From Lentzea albidocapillata (lineage in GTDB: Bacteria; Actinomycetota; Actinomycetes; Mycobacteriales; Pseudonocardiaceae), in NCBI RefSeq assembly GCF_000719115.1, contig NZ_JOEA01000004.1, positions 62,001 through 126,000 of the forward strand: a stretch of 64,000 nt of DNA, given 5' to 3'. The notes under the pieces were generated by a model, which saw only the letters and a program-made list of their open reading frames with translations, was not told the DNA's origin and ran no database searches. The translations under genes and the position numbers were made by a program. Position 1 is the first letter of the stretch, and each line of letters begins with the position of its first letter. Positions 15,516-24,688 of the stretch are shown here, piece by piece.

Positions 15516-17309
15516 CTATCGCAGGGTCAGGTTCCAGGCGTTGATGTACCCGGTGTCACCGGAGTACACGTCCTGGACCCGCAGCTTCCACGTGCCCGCC
15601 GCGACCTCGGACGAGGCGTTGACCGTGTAGGTCGCCACCACGTTGTTAGCACTGTCCGAAGAGGACGAGTTCTTCAGCCGGTAGGCGGTGCCGTCCGGCG
15701 CGATCAGGTCGATCACCAGGTCACCGCGGTAGGAGTGGACGATGTCCACGCCGACCTTGGTGGCCGAGGAGGCGTTGCCCGTCACCGTGGAGGTGATGGA
15801 CGAGGTCACCGTACTGCGGTCCGCGATGGCGACATCGGTCGTGTTCTCCAGGCCACCGGAGGGCGGCGGAGTCGTGTCGATGGCCGCCACGGTCTTGGCG
15901 GCGTCCGCGAGACCTGCGCCGCAGCCACCCGAGCAGGTGCCGGGAAGCGGACGGGCGTTGGTCTTGATCAGGTCCTTGACCTGGGCCGGCGTGAGCGACG
16001 GCTTCTTCGCGACCAGCAGTGCCGCGAGGCCCGCGACGTGCGGGGCGGCCATCGACGTGCCCTGGTACGGCTTGTAGTTCTCGGCACCGGGAACGGTGGT
16101 GCCGGTGTTCAGCGTCGACCAGATGCCGTTCTGCGGCGTGGTGATGGTGCCGGGGGTGTCGGTGCCGCGACGGGTCTCGCCGCCGGGCGCCGCGATGTCG
16201 ATGCGGGTGCCGTAGTTCGAGTAGAACGTCCGGTTGCCCTCACGGGACGAGGCCGCGACGGTGATCACGCCGGAGCAGTTGGCCGGGGTGTAGAGCGACG
16301 CGTTGTCGTTCGAGTTGCCGGCCGCGACGACGACCGTGGTGCCGCGGTTGATCGCGCCGTTGATCGCGTTCTGGTACGTCGTGGAGCAGGAGGACTTGCC
16401 GCCCAGCGACATGTTGATGACCTTGGCGGGCGTCTGGTTCGCGGGCACGCCGGTCACCGTGCCGCCGGACGCCCAGGTGATCGCGTCGGCGATGTCCGAG
16501 GTGGCGCCACCGCACTTGGCGAGCACGCGCAGCGGCTGGATCTTGGCGTCGTAGGCGATGCCCGCGATGCCCTTGCCGTTGTTGGTGGACGCGGCGATCG
16601 TGCCGGCCACGTGCGTGCCGTGCCAGGAGGAGTTGCTGTCCTGCGCGGGCACCGGGTTGCCGTTGATGTCGGTGCCGCACTCGCCGCGCGCCGCCCAGTC
16701 ACCCTGGTCGGCCGGGTTCGAGTCGCGGCCGTTGTTGTCACGGGCACGCGCCGAGTCGGAGACGAAGTCGTACCCCGCGACGACCCGGTCCGCCAGGTCG
16801 CTGTGCGCGACGTAGCCGGTGTCGATGACCGCGACGGTCACACCGGCGCCGGTGGTGCTGGACCACGCGCTGGGCACGTTCATGCCCGCGGTGGCCTCGA
16901 AGAGGTCCCACTGCCGGGAGTACTCGGTGTCGTTCGGCTCGGCGAACGGCTGCATCAGCAGGTCCGGCTCGACGTAGGCGACGTCGGGGTCGTTCTTGAA
17001 CGCCTGGATCGTGTTGTCGGCGTTCGTGGTCTTCGCGCCGAGGTCGACGACGACCGCGCCACTCGACATGCGGCGGTGCACGGACTTGCCCTTGCTACGG
17101 GCGTCGTCCGAGGCAGCGGAGTCGGACGAGGCTTCGGCGGTGCCGGGCTTGTAGCCGACGATCAGCCGCTCGAAGGGGCGGTTCACCTGGGTCGAGTCCG
17201 GCTGGGACTGGATCTGGGCGGGGGCTGCGGTCGCCGATGGGGCGACAACGCTGAGCACGGCGGCGGAAACTGCCGCGGCGCACACACTCGTGCGTCGCAA
17301 TCCGTTCAC
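15516..17309 (-). CDS. Secreted S8 subtilisin-like protease with inhibitor prodomain and P-domain
   Basis: 597-residue preproenzyme. A signal peptide (RRTSVCAAAVSAAVLSVVAP) is followed by an I9-type prodomain ending near YVEPDLLMQP, then the S8 catalytic domain with Asp in VAVIDTGY, His in SWHGTHVAGT and Ser in GTSMAAPHVAG, all intact. The last ~90 residues are a proprotein-convertase P-domain (HSYRGDLVIDLIAPDGTAY, GTWKLRVQD), common in actinobacterial extracellular proteases. GTG start at 17309 is supported by AAGGA about 8 nt upstream. Divergent from a LuxR-type regulator that may control it. Confidence 0.92.
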   Translation of the reverse strand: MNGLRRTSVCAAAVSAAVLSVVAPSATAAPAQIQSQPDSTQVNRPFERLIVGYKPGTAEASSDSAASDDARSKGKSVHRRMSSGAVVVDLGAKTTNADNTIQAFKNDPDVAYVEPDLLMQPFAEPNDTEYSRQWDLFEATAGMNVPSAWSSTTGAGVTVAVIDTGYVAHSDLADRVVAGYDFVSDSARARDNNGRDSNPADQGDWAARGECGTDINGNPVPAQDSNSSWHGTHVAGTIAASTNNGKGIAGIAYDAKIQPLRVLAKCGGATSDIADAITWASGGTVTGVPANQTPAKVINMSLGGKSSCSTTYQNAINGAINRGTTVVVAAGNSNDNASLYTPANCSGVITVAASSREGNRTFYSNYGTRIDIAAPGGETRRGTDTPGTITTPQNGIWSTLNTGTTVPGAENYKPYQGTSMAAPHVAGLAALLVAKKPSLTPAQVKDLIKTNARPLPGTCSGGCGAGLADAAKTVAAIDTTPPPSGGLENTTDVAIADRSTVTSSITSTVTGNASSATKVGVDIVHSYRGDLVIDLIAPDGTAYRLKNSSSSDSANNVVATYTVNASSEVAAGTWKLRVQDVYSGDTGYINAWNLTLR

Positions 17310-17473
17310 GTGAGGTCCTTCCACGCAGGGCCTTCGCGTGCCGTTGAGGGCGTCAGTGTTCTGAACCGGCTGCGGAGGTGGGAGGACGGTAAGCCGGGTC
17401 ACACCTGCGAAAACAGGTCTAGCGGAGGCTGTTTGACGACACTGGCGTGTTCACGACAGGGGTACTGCGCCGA

Positions 17474-18418
17474 ATGGCGCACAATGTGGTCGTGTTCGGA
17501 CACTTGGGCGTCGCACCGGAGCTAACGGCCGTTTACGAGCTTCTGGTAACGGGCGGAAGCCGCACCACGGCCGAAATCGGCGTCGCGATCCCGGTGCTGG
17601 AGGAGATGCGGGAGCTGGGCCTGGTCCGGCACCTGCCCGGTGACGTGTGGCAGGCCGTGGCGCCGGACCTGGCCGTGGAAGCGCTGATCGCGGCCCGCGA
17701 GGAGGCCAACCGCCGGGCCCGCGCGGACATCGGCCCGTTGATGGAGCTGTACCTGCGCAACCGCGACGAGGAACTGGCGGACAACGCGTTCGTCGAGGTG
17801 GTGTCCGGTGTGGACGCTGTCCGCGAGCTGTGGCACGCCCTGCTGCGCGGCGCCCGCGGCGAGGTCTGTGTGCTCGACCAGCCGCCGTACGTGACGCCGC
17901 TGGGCCAGCACGTCGCGCTGGAGGACGAGACGCGGGAACGGGACGTGCAGTGGCGGGTCGTCTACGACCGTTCCGCCGTCGACATCCCCGGCCGGGTCAC
18001 GGAGATCATCGACCAGGTCGCGGCCGGCGAACGTGCCCGCGTCACGCCGACGCTGCCGTTCAAGCTCGCGGTGATCGACCTGCACGCGGCGGTGCTCCCC
18101 GTCGTGAACGGCGACGTGGTCGACCAGGTGCTGCTGATCCGGCCGTCCGCGTTGCTGGACGTGCTGCGCTCGACGTTCGAGCTGTACTGGGAGAAGGGAA
18201 TCCCGTTCAGCCCTGGCGGGATCTACGCGGCGGCCGCCGACGTGGACCCGAACCTGCTGGGGCTGCTCGCCGCCGGTCTGACCGACGAGTCGATCGCACG
18301 GCAGCTGGGGCTTGCGCCACGCACCGTGCAGCGGCGGGTGCGGCAGCTGATGGACCGGTGCGGCGCGCAGACCCGGTTCCAGGCGGGCGTTCAGGCGATG
18401 CGGCGCGGCTGGCTGTAG
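17474..18418 (+). CDS. HTH transcriptional regulator with LuxR-type C-terminus
   Basis: 314 residues. The N-terminal ~90 look like a winged-helix/TrmB-type region (YELLVTGGSRTTAEIG), the middle is a phospholipase D-like regulatory domain, and the C-terminus is a LuxR-type HTH (LLGLLAAGLTDESIARQLGL, then APRTVQRRVRQLMDRCGAQT). Such regulators are often found beside secreted protease genes in actinomycetes. The 164-bp shared region with the divergent subtilase holds the inverted repeat ACCTG-N6-CAGGT (17403-17418), a candidate operator. Start ATG 17474; AGGGG lies ~10 nt upstream. Confidence 0.82.
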   Translation: MAHNVVVFGHLGVAPELTAVYELLVTGGSRTTAEIGVAIPVLEEMRELGLVRHLPGDVWQAVAPDLAVEALIAAREEANRRARADIGPLMELYLRNRDEELADNAFVEVVSGVDAVRELWHALLRGARGEVCVLDQPPYVTPLGQHVALEDETRERDVQWRVVYDRSAVDIPGRVTEIIDQVAAGERARVTPTLPFKLAVIDLHAAVLPVVNGDVVDQVLLIRPSALLDVLRSTFELYWEKGIPFSPGGIYAAAADVDPNLLGLLAAGLTDESIARQLGLAPRTVQRRVRQLMDRCGAQTRFQAGVQAMRRGWL

Positions 18419-18451
18419 TCCGGCGCAACCTCAGGTGATCACGTGGGGAGA

Positions 18452-18494
18452 GAGCGGGCGCTTCCGGTCATGGAGTCACCGGAAGCGCCCGCTC
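18452..18494. terminator. Strong bidirectional terminator
   Basis: Perfect 17-bp stem, arms 18452-18468 and 18478-18494, with a 9-nt loop. It sits between the convergent regulator and S41 peptidase genes, 2 bp from the latter's stop codon. Confidence 0.8.
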
Positions 18495-18496
18495 GA

Positions 18497-20374
18497 TCAA
18501 CTGGCGACCTTGCGCGCGGCCACCAGCTGCCCGTCCGCGAAACCCTCGACGCGCACCTCGCGCCCGGTCGCGGCCAGCGTCGCGGTGTGCGCGCCGTCGG
18601 TCACGTCCAGTGAGGTCGCCGGGCGGCCATCGACGTAGATGTCCACCCGGTCGAGGTTCACGGTGTCCAGTGAGACGGTCGTGCCCGCGACCGCCACTCC
18701 GAGCCGCCGCACCGGCTGCTCCTCCAACAGCTCTCCCGCACGTGCGAGAAGATCCACGTTGCCCTGCAACAGGTCCGCGCGCGTGACCTTGTGCTGGTGC
18801 GTCGGGCGCACACCCAGGTCCTCCACCGGCGTGCCGGCGAGCTTGCCGACGCGCAACGTGCGGCGGATCGACACGCGCATGTTCGCCTTGTTGGGCAACG
18901 GCTTGTACGGCGACTCCGCGTCGACCGGCGCCGGGATCTTCAGCAGCGTCGACAGCAGCCCGTGCGTCCACACGTTCGCGCCGCCCGCGCCGGTGTTGTC
19001 GTCCACGCCGAGGATCGGGCCCAGCTCGTGGTCGGCCCAGCCCGCGGCGAAGATGTCGGTGGCCGAGTAGCAGCGCGCGTCGGTGATCAGCACGACCGGG
19101 CCGTGGTAGGTCTGGCCCACGGCGTTCGCGCCCTCGACCGGCGTGATCGTGTGCGAGCAGGAGAACGCCTGGCCCGTCTCGGTCGAGCTGTCGAGCGACG
19201 GGAACCACGGGCCGAGGTCGATCTGGCCGGTCGGGTCCTCGGCGTGGCGGCGGCAGATCCGCAGGTTCAGCGGCGTGCTCAGGAACTGCACGGGCTCCGG
19301 CGCGACGGGTCGCGGCGTCATCGTCTGCAGCAGGAACTCCGAGGCGAAGATGTGGCCGCCGCCGTTGTCGCGCACGTCGACGATGAGCCCGTTCTGCGGC
19401 AGCAGGGCCGCGAGCCGCACGAACTCGGTGAGGAACGCGTCCGGGTCGTCGACGCTGAACGTGAAGATCCGCAGGTGCCCGAACGTGCCGGACGGCGTGA
19501 CGACGGGGCGGGCCCGGAACACGCCGGGCATCGTCGTCGGCACGTCCTGCGCGGCCATCGCGACCGCGCCACCGGAGGCTTCGGCCTGCACGACTTTGGG
19601 CGCGTGCAACAGTTTCTTGGCGCGCGCCTTCTCGTCGGAGTCCAGGTCGACGCCCTGGGCGGCCGCCGCCGGCGACAGCGCGTCGACGTCCGTCATGGGC
19701 GGCAGGTTCTCCGTGACCTGCCAGTCGACGCGGATCTCCCCGGCGGCACCGGTCTCGTCGCGGTAGCTCACGACCACCCAGTCCTCGTCGGGCGGGAGCT
19801 GGATCACCAAGGGGCGCAACGTGAGCGACTCGAGGCCGCGGGCGAGGTTCGCGGCGGTGTTGCTGCCGGCGAAGATCGCGCCGTTCAACGCGACCGCGCG
19901 GGCGATCGGCGTGCCGTTCCAGTGCGTCACCTCGGCGCCGGCCGCGAGGCCGTCGAAACCGGCGACGGTGCGGGCGACGAGGTACTGCTCGGTGCCGTCC
20001 TCGTCGAAGTAGCGCTCCAGCTGGAACGGCAGGAAGGCGATCTTGCCCGCGAACGGCGCCGGCAGCAGGTAGTTCGTGTGCAGGTCGCGCACCGAGTGGA
20101 ACGTGCTCGACAACTCGCGGTGGAACTGCCACTCGGGCTCGGCCGTGGCGTCGGTCTGCCGTTCGAGTCTTGCTCTCAGAACCCTGAGCCTCTGCACCGG
20201 GTTCACCGCGTGCATCGCGACTTTGAGAGGCAGGTGCGCGTAGTTCTGCTCCAGCACGATCAGCGCCTGGTCGACGATGAGCTTGCGCTGCGCCAGGGTG
20301 AGCGTTCCCGCGGTCACGAGGAACTCGGCGAGTCCCACGGAATTTGCGACGTTCGGGTGAGCGGTTGTGGTCAT
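18497..20374 (-). CDS. S41-family (C-terminal processing-like) serine peptidase
   Basis: 625 residues without a signal peptide. An N-terminal helical region with LHTNYLLP (Tsp/tricorn-like) precedes a PDZ-like segment and the S41 core: GLIVDVRDNGGGHIFASE and VLITDARCYSATDIFAAGWA, where the Ser of CYSATD is the expected nucleophile, then GVDDNTGAGGANVWTH. The C-terminal ~80 residues form a beta-rich domain (VDIYVDGRPATSLDV). Without an export signal it probably works in the cytoplasm. AAGGAGG 9 nt before ATG 20374 is an excellent ribosome site. Divergent from the membrane hydrolase. Confidence 0.85.
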   Translation of the reverse strand: MTTTAHPNVANSVGLAEFLVTAGTLTLAQRKLIVDQALIVLEQNYAHLPLKVAMHAVNPVQRLRVLRARLERQTDATAEPEWQFHRELSSTFHSVRDLHTNYLLPAPFAGKIAFLPFQLERYFDEDGTEQYLVARTVAGFDGLAAGAEVTHWNGTPIARAVALNGAIFAGSNTAANLARGLESLTLRPLVIQLPPDEDWVVVSYRDETGAAGEIRVDWQVTENLPPMTDVDALSPAAAAQGVDLDSDEKARAKKLLHAPKVVQAEASGGAVAMAAQDVPTTMPGVFRARPVVTPSGTFGHLRIFTFSVDDPDAFLTEFVRLAALLPQNGLIVDVRDNGGGHIFASEFLLQTMTPRPVAPEPVQFLSTPLNLRICRRHAEDPTGQIDLGPWFPSLDSSTETGQAFSCSHTITPVEGANAVGQTYHGPVVLITDARCYSATDIFAAGWADHELGPILGVDDNTGAGGANVWTHGLLSTLLKIPAPVDAESPYKPLPNKANMRVSIRRTLRVGKLAGTPVEDLGVRPTHQHKVTRADLLQGNVDLLARAGELLEEQPVRRLGVAVAGTTVSLDTVNLDRVDIYVDGRPATSLDVTDGAHTATLAATGREVRVEGFADGQLVAARKVAS

Positions 20375-20494
20375 GGTGATGCCTCCTTGCTCAGTAGAGG
20401 CTTTCCAGGGCGCCTGGATACACCTTTTTCACCCGTTCGGCCGCTAACTGGAGCAGTTTTCTTGACGACAACTGGAGTAAAGGGGAGGCCGGCG

Positions 20495-22885
20495 ATGAGT
20501 CCACCCGTACTGGAACTGCGCATCCACGGCGTCAACAACACGCCCCCGGACGCGATGCTGGCACTTCCCGACCACGCCGTCGAACAGTTCCGCGGCGATC
20601 GGTTCGGCAGCTTCTGGCGGCCGCGACCGGACAAACTCGCCGAGCTGCCACCGGATCACCCAGGGCAGGTGACCGCCGAGGTGCGGCGCGAGGCGTACTC
20701 GTGGGGCGGCATGGCGCGCAGCAGCCCCGGCGTGCCGGGCAGCGGGGTGCCGTCGGTGCTCGCGAACGTGCTGGGGCGCATCGGATGGGCGTTGCTGCTG
20801 CCGTTCGGGCTGGCGAACGTCGCGTACTGGTCCCGGAAGCTGCCCGACGACTCGATCCCCTCGACGCGGCGGATGGTGTGGTGGAACGCCGGGCGCGGTG
20901 CGGCCTCCACGCGGCTGTTCGGGCTGGGGCTGACCGTGTTGCTGGTGCTCGCGGTGTGCGAGGCGGCGATCGACGTCTACGCGATCCAGTGTTCGCTGCC
21001 GGGCACCACGTGCAAGCGGCTGCCGGACTTCCTGGACGTGCTGGGTGATCCCGCCCGCCACGTCCGGGTGCTGGCCGCGTCCGCCGTGCCGGTGTTGCTG
21101 CTGCTCGGGTTGATGGCGCTGACCTCGTTGTCGCGCAGCAGGTACGAGATGACGTCGATGCGCACGCCGCAGCGGCGGGCGGGCGTGATGCTGAGCCGGG
21201 CGTCGATGTGGGAGGGCAGTCCGCGGATCCGCCGGCTCACCCGGCTGCACCTCTCGGCCGGGTGTTGCGTGGTGGTGCTGGCGACGAGCACGCAGTTGTG
21301 GCAGCACGTGTTCTTCCTCGTACTGACCGTGCTCGCCGCAGGAGTCCTGGCCGTGGTGATGGCGCGGGTGGTGGTGACGGCCACCGACTGCCCGGACGTG
21401 CCGTCGACCGAGCAGGGCGGCCTGTGGTCGTGGCTGCTGATGATCTCGTCCGTACTCGTGCTGGTGGTGCACGGGTTCGGGCTGTACGCGATCGCGCCGG
21501 TGTTCGACGGGCCGTTGTGGCTGACGTCGTGGGGGCCGCCGGTGGTGACCGTGGCGCTGCTCGGTTCGGTGCTGGCGGCATGGTCGTGGCGGCGCAACGA
21601 CGCCAAGGGGCCACTGGTCCTGCTCGTGCTTTTCATGGTGTGCATGGTCGCCACGTACTGGGTTTCGCTCGCCTGGGCCGGTGCCGTCGTGTTCGGCGGG
21701 GTGCTGGCGTGGCGGGCACGGCCGCGTGCCGGTGACGAGTGGCAGGCCTGGCGCGGCGCCGGACCCGGTGTGCTGCTGGGGTTGTCGCTCGTGTCGTCGG
21801 TGATGATGGCGACCGTGCTGGTGCTGACGTTCCGGGGCTGGGTCGGCACCGGCCTGCGGGCACCGTTGTTCTACTCGTGGTTCAGCGCGGCCTTCGCCGT
21901 CGCACTGGTCCCGCTGGTGTTGCTTGTTCTGTTGCAGGCCTTCGTGTTGCTGTCCCGGTTGGTCACGCCCGCGGTGCTGGACGGTGAGGGCGAGGCGCTC
22001 GTCGTGCGGGCGCGGCACGTGGTCGCGGTGACGCACCGGGCCGAGAACGTGGCCGGGGTGCTGTCGATGCTGGGAGTGCTCGCGTTGCTGCTGACCTGCT
22101 ACCTGACGTTCGCCTCGCCGGGCTGGGGTCAGTCGTCCGCCGTCATGTGGGTGGTGGGCAAGGGCGACTGGGTCACCGGACTCGCCGGGGTCGCGGTGGT
22201 CGGGTCGTTCGTCGGCGCCGGGATGCTGACCAACCGGCGGCCGCTCGGGCTGCTGTGGGACCTGATGTGCTTCCTGCCGCGCACCGCCCACCCGTTCGCA
22301 CCGCCCTGCTACGCCGAGCGCGCGGTGCCGGAGATCGCCGATCGTTCGCGTGAGTTCCTGGACGAGTCGCCCGATCATCGCGTGGTGCTGTCCGCGCACA
22401 GTCTGGGCGCCGTGCTGGCCGTGGCGGCGTTGTACGCGTTGCCCGCCGGGTACCTGCAACGCGTTCAGCTGCTGACGTACGGCGTGCAGTTGCGGCCCTA
22501 CTTCGGGCGGATCTTCCCGGAACTGCTGGGGCCTGCCGTGCTGGGCACGCCGCCGGTGCGCGCGGGGGCGTTGTTCTCATGCGACCCGTGGCGCCGGGAG
22601 CCCGGCGAGGTGCCGGAACGCGGGCTGGCGTCGTTGCTGGGCCCGAACTGGATCAACCTGTGGCGCCGCACCGACTACCTGGGTTTCCCGGTGCACGGCT
22701 GGGAGGACAACGCTCTCGACCGTCGCGCGAACGAGACGGACGGGTCACCGGACAAAGTGGAGACTCACGGCGACTACCACCTGTGCACGGCCTACCGAGA
22801 CGCGTTCACGAAGCTCGTCTCGCTCGATCTGAACCGGTCACCCGATCGTGGACGTGGAGGGGATGGGAACCTGGAACGCAGCTGA
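20495..22885 (+). CDS. Large integral membrane protein with an alpha/beta-hydrolase split around a TM block
   Basis: 796 residues. The N-terminus LELRIHGVNNTPPDAML resembles the first strand and oxyanion loop of a lipase. About ten transmembrane helices follow (residues ~90-610). The C-terminus resumes the hydrolase with the nucleophile elbow VVLSAHSLGAVLAVAALYAL and a late histidine in ETHGDYHLCTAY. I read this as an alpha/beta-hydrolase interrupted by a membrane domain, i.e. a membrane-embedded esterase or lipase. Substrate unknown. GGGGAGG 7-8 nt upstream fixes ATG 20495. Slightly upstream of the SOD-like lipoprotein gene, likely same transcript. Confidence 0.7.
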   Translation: MSPPVLELRIHGVNNTPPDAMLALPDHAVEQFRGDRFGSFWRPRPDKLAELPPDHPGQVTAEVRREAYSWGGMARSSPGVPGSGVPSVLANVLGRIGWALLLPFGLANVAYWSRKLPDDSIPSTRRMVWWNAGRGAASTRLFGLGLTVLLVLAVCEAAIDVYAIQCSLPGTTCKRLPDFLDVLGDPARHVRVLAASAVPVLLLLGLMALTSLSRSRYEMTSMRTPQRRAGVMLSRASMWEGSPRIRRLTRLHLSAGCCVVVLATSTQLWQHVFFLVLTVLAAGVLAVVMARVVVTATDCPDVPSTEQGGLWSWLLMISSVLVLVVHGFGLYAIAPVFDGPLWLTSWGPPVVTVALLGSVLAAWSWRRNDAKGPLVLLVLFMVCMVATYWVSLAWAGAVVFGGVLAWRARPRAGDEWQAWRGAGPGVLLGLSLVSSVMMATVLVLTFRGWVGTGLRAPLFYSWFSAAFAVALVPLVLLVLLQAFVLLSRLVTPAVLDGEGEALVVRARHVVAVTHRAENVAGVLSMLGVLALLLTCYLTFASPGWGQSSAVMWVVGKGDWVTGLAGVAVVGSFVGAGMLTNRRPLGLLWDLMCFLPRTAHPFAPPCYAERAVPEIADRSREFLDESPDHRVVLSAHSLGAVLAVAALYALPAGYLQRVQLLTYGVQLRPYFGRIFPELLGPAVLGTPPVRAGALFSCDPWRREPGEVPERGLASLLGPNWINLWRRTDYLGFPVHGWEDNALDRRANETDGSPDKVETHGDYHLCTAYRDAFTKLVSLDLNRSPDRGRGGDGNLERS

Positions 22886-22898
22886 CTCAAGGAGAAAC

Positions 22899-23477
22899 AT
22901 GCGCACGACTGTGGCGACCCTCGCGGGTGCCGTACTGCTCATCGGAGGGCTGACCGCTTGTTCGAGCGAGGCCCCGCCCTCCGCACCGGCCGTCAAGCCG
23001 GTGACCGAGACCGAGGTGGCCACCCCCGCGGCCTCCGGTGACCAGCCGAAGGGCATCACGTACGACGTCGCGCGGGTCCCCGTGGGCGCCAAGCTCTCCA
23101 CCGGCTCGTCCGTCGAGAATGGACAGACGACGGTGGAGCTTAAGGTGTCCGGGCTGCTGCCCGGCACCAAGTACGGCTCGCACGTGCACACCAAGCCGTG
23201 CGGCGCCAAGCCGGCCGACTCGGGCCCGCACTACCAGAACACGAAGGACCCGGTGTCGCCGAGCGTCGATCCCCAGTTCGCCAACGCGGAGAACGAGATC
23301 TGGCTGGACTTCACCACCGACGCGCAGGGCGCCGCGACCGGCAGGGCGACGGTGAAGTGGGAGTTCCGCAAGGGCGAGGCGAACTCGGTCGTCGTGCACG
23401 CCGCGCACACCAGCACCGAGCACGGCAAGGCGGGCACCGCCGGCGACCGCCTCGCTTGCCTGACGGCAGGATTCTAG
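22899..23477 (+). CDS. Cu/Zn superoxide dismutase-like lipoprotein
   Basis: 192-residue exported lipoprotein: signal peptide with lipobox LTACSS (acylated Cys ~21), a flexible linker, then an SOD-like beta-barrel. KYGSHVHTKPCG supplies the HxH metal pair and the first disulfide Cys, ANSVVVHAAHTSTEHGKAG the later metal-ligand region, and DRLACL the closing Cys. Some ligands of classical SodC seem altered, so it may be an SOD-fold copper protein rather than an active dismutase. AAGGAGAAAC precedes ATG 22899. It ends in a 4-bp convergent overlap with the XRE regulator. Confidence 0.8.
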   Translation: MRTTVATLAGAVLLIGGLTACSSEAPPSAPAVKPVTETEVATPAASGDQPKGITYDVARVPVGAKLSTGSSVENGQTTVELKVSGLLPGTKYGSHVHTKPCGAKPADSGPHYQNTKDPVSPSVDPQFANAENEIWLDFTTDAQGAATGRATVKWEFRKGEANSVVVHAAHTSTEHGKAGTAGDRLACLTAGF

Positions 23478-24547
23478 ACCGGCCAGGTCAGGGCCACACC
23501 TCCGGCGAAGTGCGGCCCTGACACCGGTTCCAGCACCGCCGCGCGCACGAGGCTCAGCACCTCGTATCTGGGTCCGGCGCGACGAACGAGCCCGCGCACG
23601 CACAGTTCTCCGACGTACGGGCTGTGCCCTGGGTCCTCACCCTCGGCCATCCGCACCAGCAGCGCACGCCCGTCGTCGTCCAATGTGGACAGCGAGCGGC
23701 GCAGCGAGTCGCGCAGGTGTGCCGAGGTGGGGTCGAGCGGGTTGGACCGCAGCCGTTCGAGCAGGTGCTGCGGCGAGTAGACCATGAACCACCCGGCCGC
23801 GAACTCCAGCGCCGACGGCAGCCCGTCCAGTTCGTGGACGAGGCCCATGAGCGCGGCCTGGTTCGCCGGCTCCGGTTTGAACGCGGGCCGCACCCGGTGC
23901 ACGTGCGTGAGCAGCAACCGCACCGCGTCGTCGTCGGCCAGCGGGCTCAGCGGGAACACCTGCTCGCCGGGCAACCCGAGCGGCGCCAGCGCCGTGACGA
24001 CGACCCGCAGCCGCGGGTGCGCCTCCAGCAGGCGCGGGTCGGGGCGGCGGTCGATGACGAGGACGGTGTCCTGGTCATCGTCGATCGACGGGACCGTCTG
24101 GGACGGGTGCCACAGGACCGACCAGCCGTGCCGGAAGTGCAGATCGCCGGCGACCTCCAGGGCCAGCCGGGTCTTGCCGACGCCGCTGACCCCGGTGACG
24201 GTGACCAGCCGTTGCCCTCCGCCCGGCCCCTCCGTCAGCGACGCCGCCAGCGCCGCCGCCTCCACCTCCCGCCCGACGATCAGCCCGGCCGGCCCGGCCG
24301 GCGCGGGCGGCGCCACCGCGGACCGGCCCGCACGACCACCCGCCTGCTGCAGGTCCGCACGGCTCTCCTCGTCGAGCCGCAGCCCGTCCGAGAGCAGGCG
24401 CACCGTCTCCGCCCGCGGTGAGCGGGTGCGGCCGCACTCCAGGTCGCGGATGGCCCGCACGCTCACCATCGCGAAGTCAGCCAGCTGTTGCTGGGTGAGG
24501 CCCGCGCCGATGCGGTGCGTGCGCAGCAGTTCTCCGAACTCCCTCAT
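23474..24547 (-). CDS. XRE-type HTH regulator with NB-ARC-like P-loop ATPase domain
   Basis: 357 residues. An XRE helix-turn-helix occupies residues ~4-58 (LRTHRIGAGLTQQQLADFA, VRAIRDLECGR). After an Ala/Pro linker comes an STAND-type ATPase with P-loop GVSGVGKT at 119-126 and a shortened helical part (HELDGLPSALEFAAGW). The usual tetratricopeptide tail is missing, so it is compact for this family. AGGAGGGG precedes ATG 24547. It is divergent from lanM, with concentric inverted repeats between them, and is the likely pathway regulator of the peptide locus. Confidence 0.85.
   Translation of the reverse strand: MREFGELLRTHRIGAGLTQQQLADFAMVSVRAIRDLECGRTRSPRAETVRLLSDGLRLDEESRADLQQAGGRAGRSAVAPPAPAGPAGLIVGREVEAAALAASLTEGPGGGQRLVTVTGVSGVGKTRLALEVAGDLHFRHGWSVLWHPSQTVPSIDDDQDTVLVIDRRPDPRLLEAHPRLRVVVTALAPLGLPGEQVFPLSPLADDDAVRLLLTHVHRVRPAFKPEPANQAALMGLVHELDGLPSALEFAAGWFMVYSPQHLLERLRSNPLDPTSAHLRDSLRRSLSTLDDDGRALLVRMAEGEDPGHSPYVGELCVRGLVRRAGPRYEVLSLVRAAVLEPVSGPHFAGGVALTWPV
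23487..23522 (+). terminator. Terminator hairpin for the SOD-like gene, inside the opposite gene's 3' end
   Basis: GTCAGGGCC at 23487-23495 pairs perfectly with GGCCCTGAC at 23514-23522, starting 10 bp after the SOD-like stop codon and lying within the last codons of the convergent regulator. Confidence 0.55.
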
Positions 24548-24585
24548 GCCCGTCCCCTCCTCGGACTCCGAGTGTCGGGGCGAAC

Positions 24586-24664
24586 GGGCGGCGAAACATG
24601 GGTGGCGGACCCCCATATTCACCTTCGCGCGCAAATCTGGGGGATTGCTCCCCATGTGCCGCCC
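24586..24664. promoter_or_regulatory. Concentric inverted repeats in the regulator/lanM divergent promoter
   Basis: Outer dyad: GGGCGGC-GAA-ACATGGG (24586-24602) against CCCATGTGCCGCCC (24651-24664), complementary except for a 3-bp insertion. Inner dyad: CCCCCATATT (24610-24619) against AATCTGGGGG (24634-24643), one mismatch. Both centre near 24626. This fits a multi-subunit operator for the adjacent XRE/ATPase regulator, or a promoter pair with shared control. Confidence 0.5.
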
Positions 24665-24688
24665 GCCCACGCGTGCGAGGTTGGCCGC

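Noticed and set aside
18791..20494. Long open frame extending the membrane hydrolase far upstream on the plus strand
   Set aside because: It is the Arg-rich antisense shadow of the S41 peptidase gene; a strong ribosome site fixes the start at 20495.
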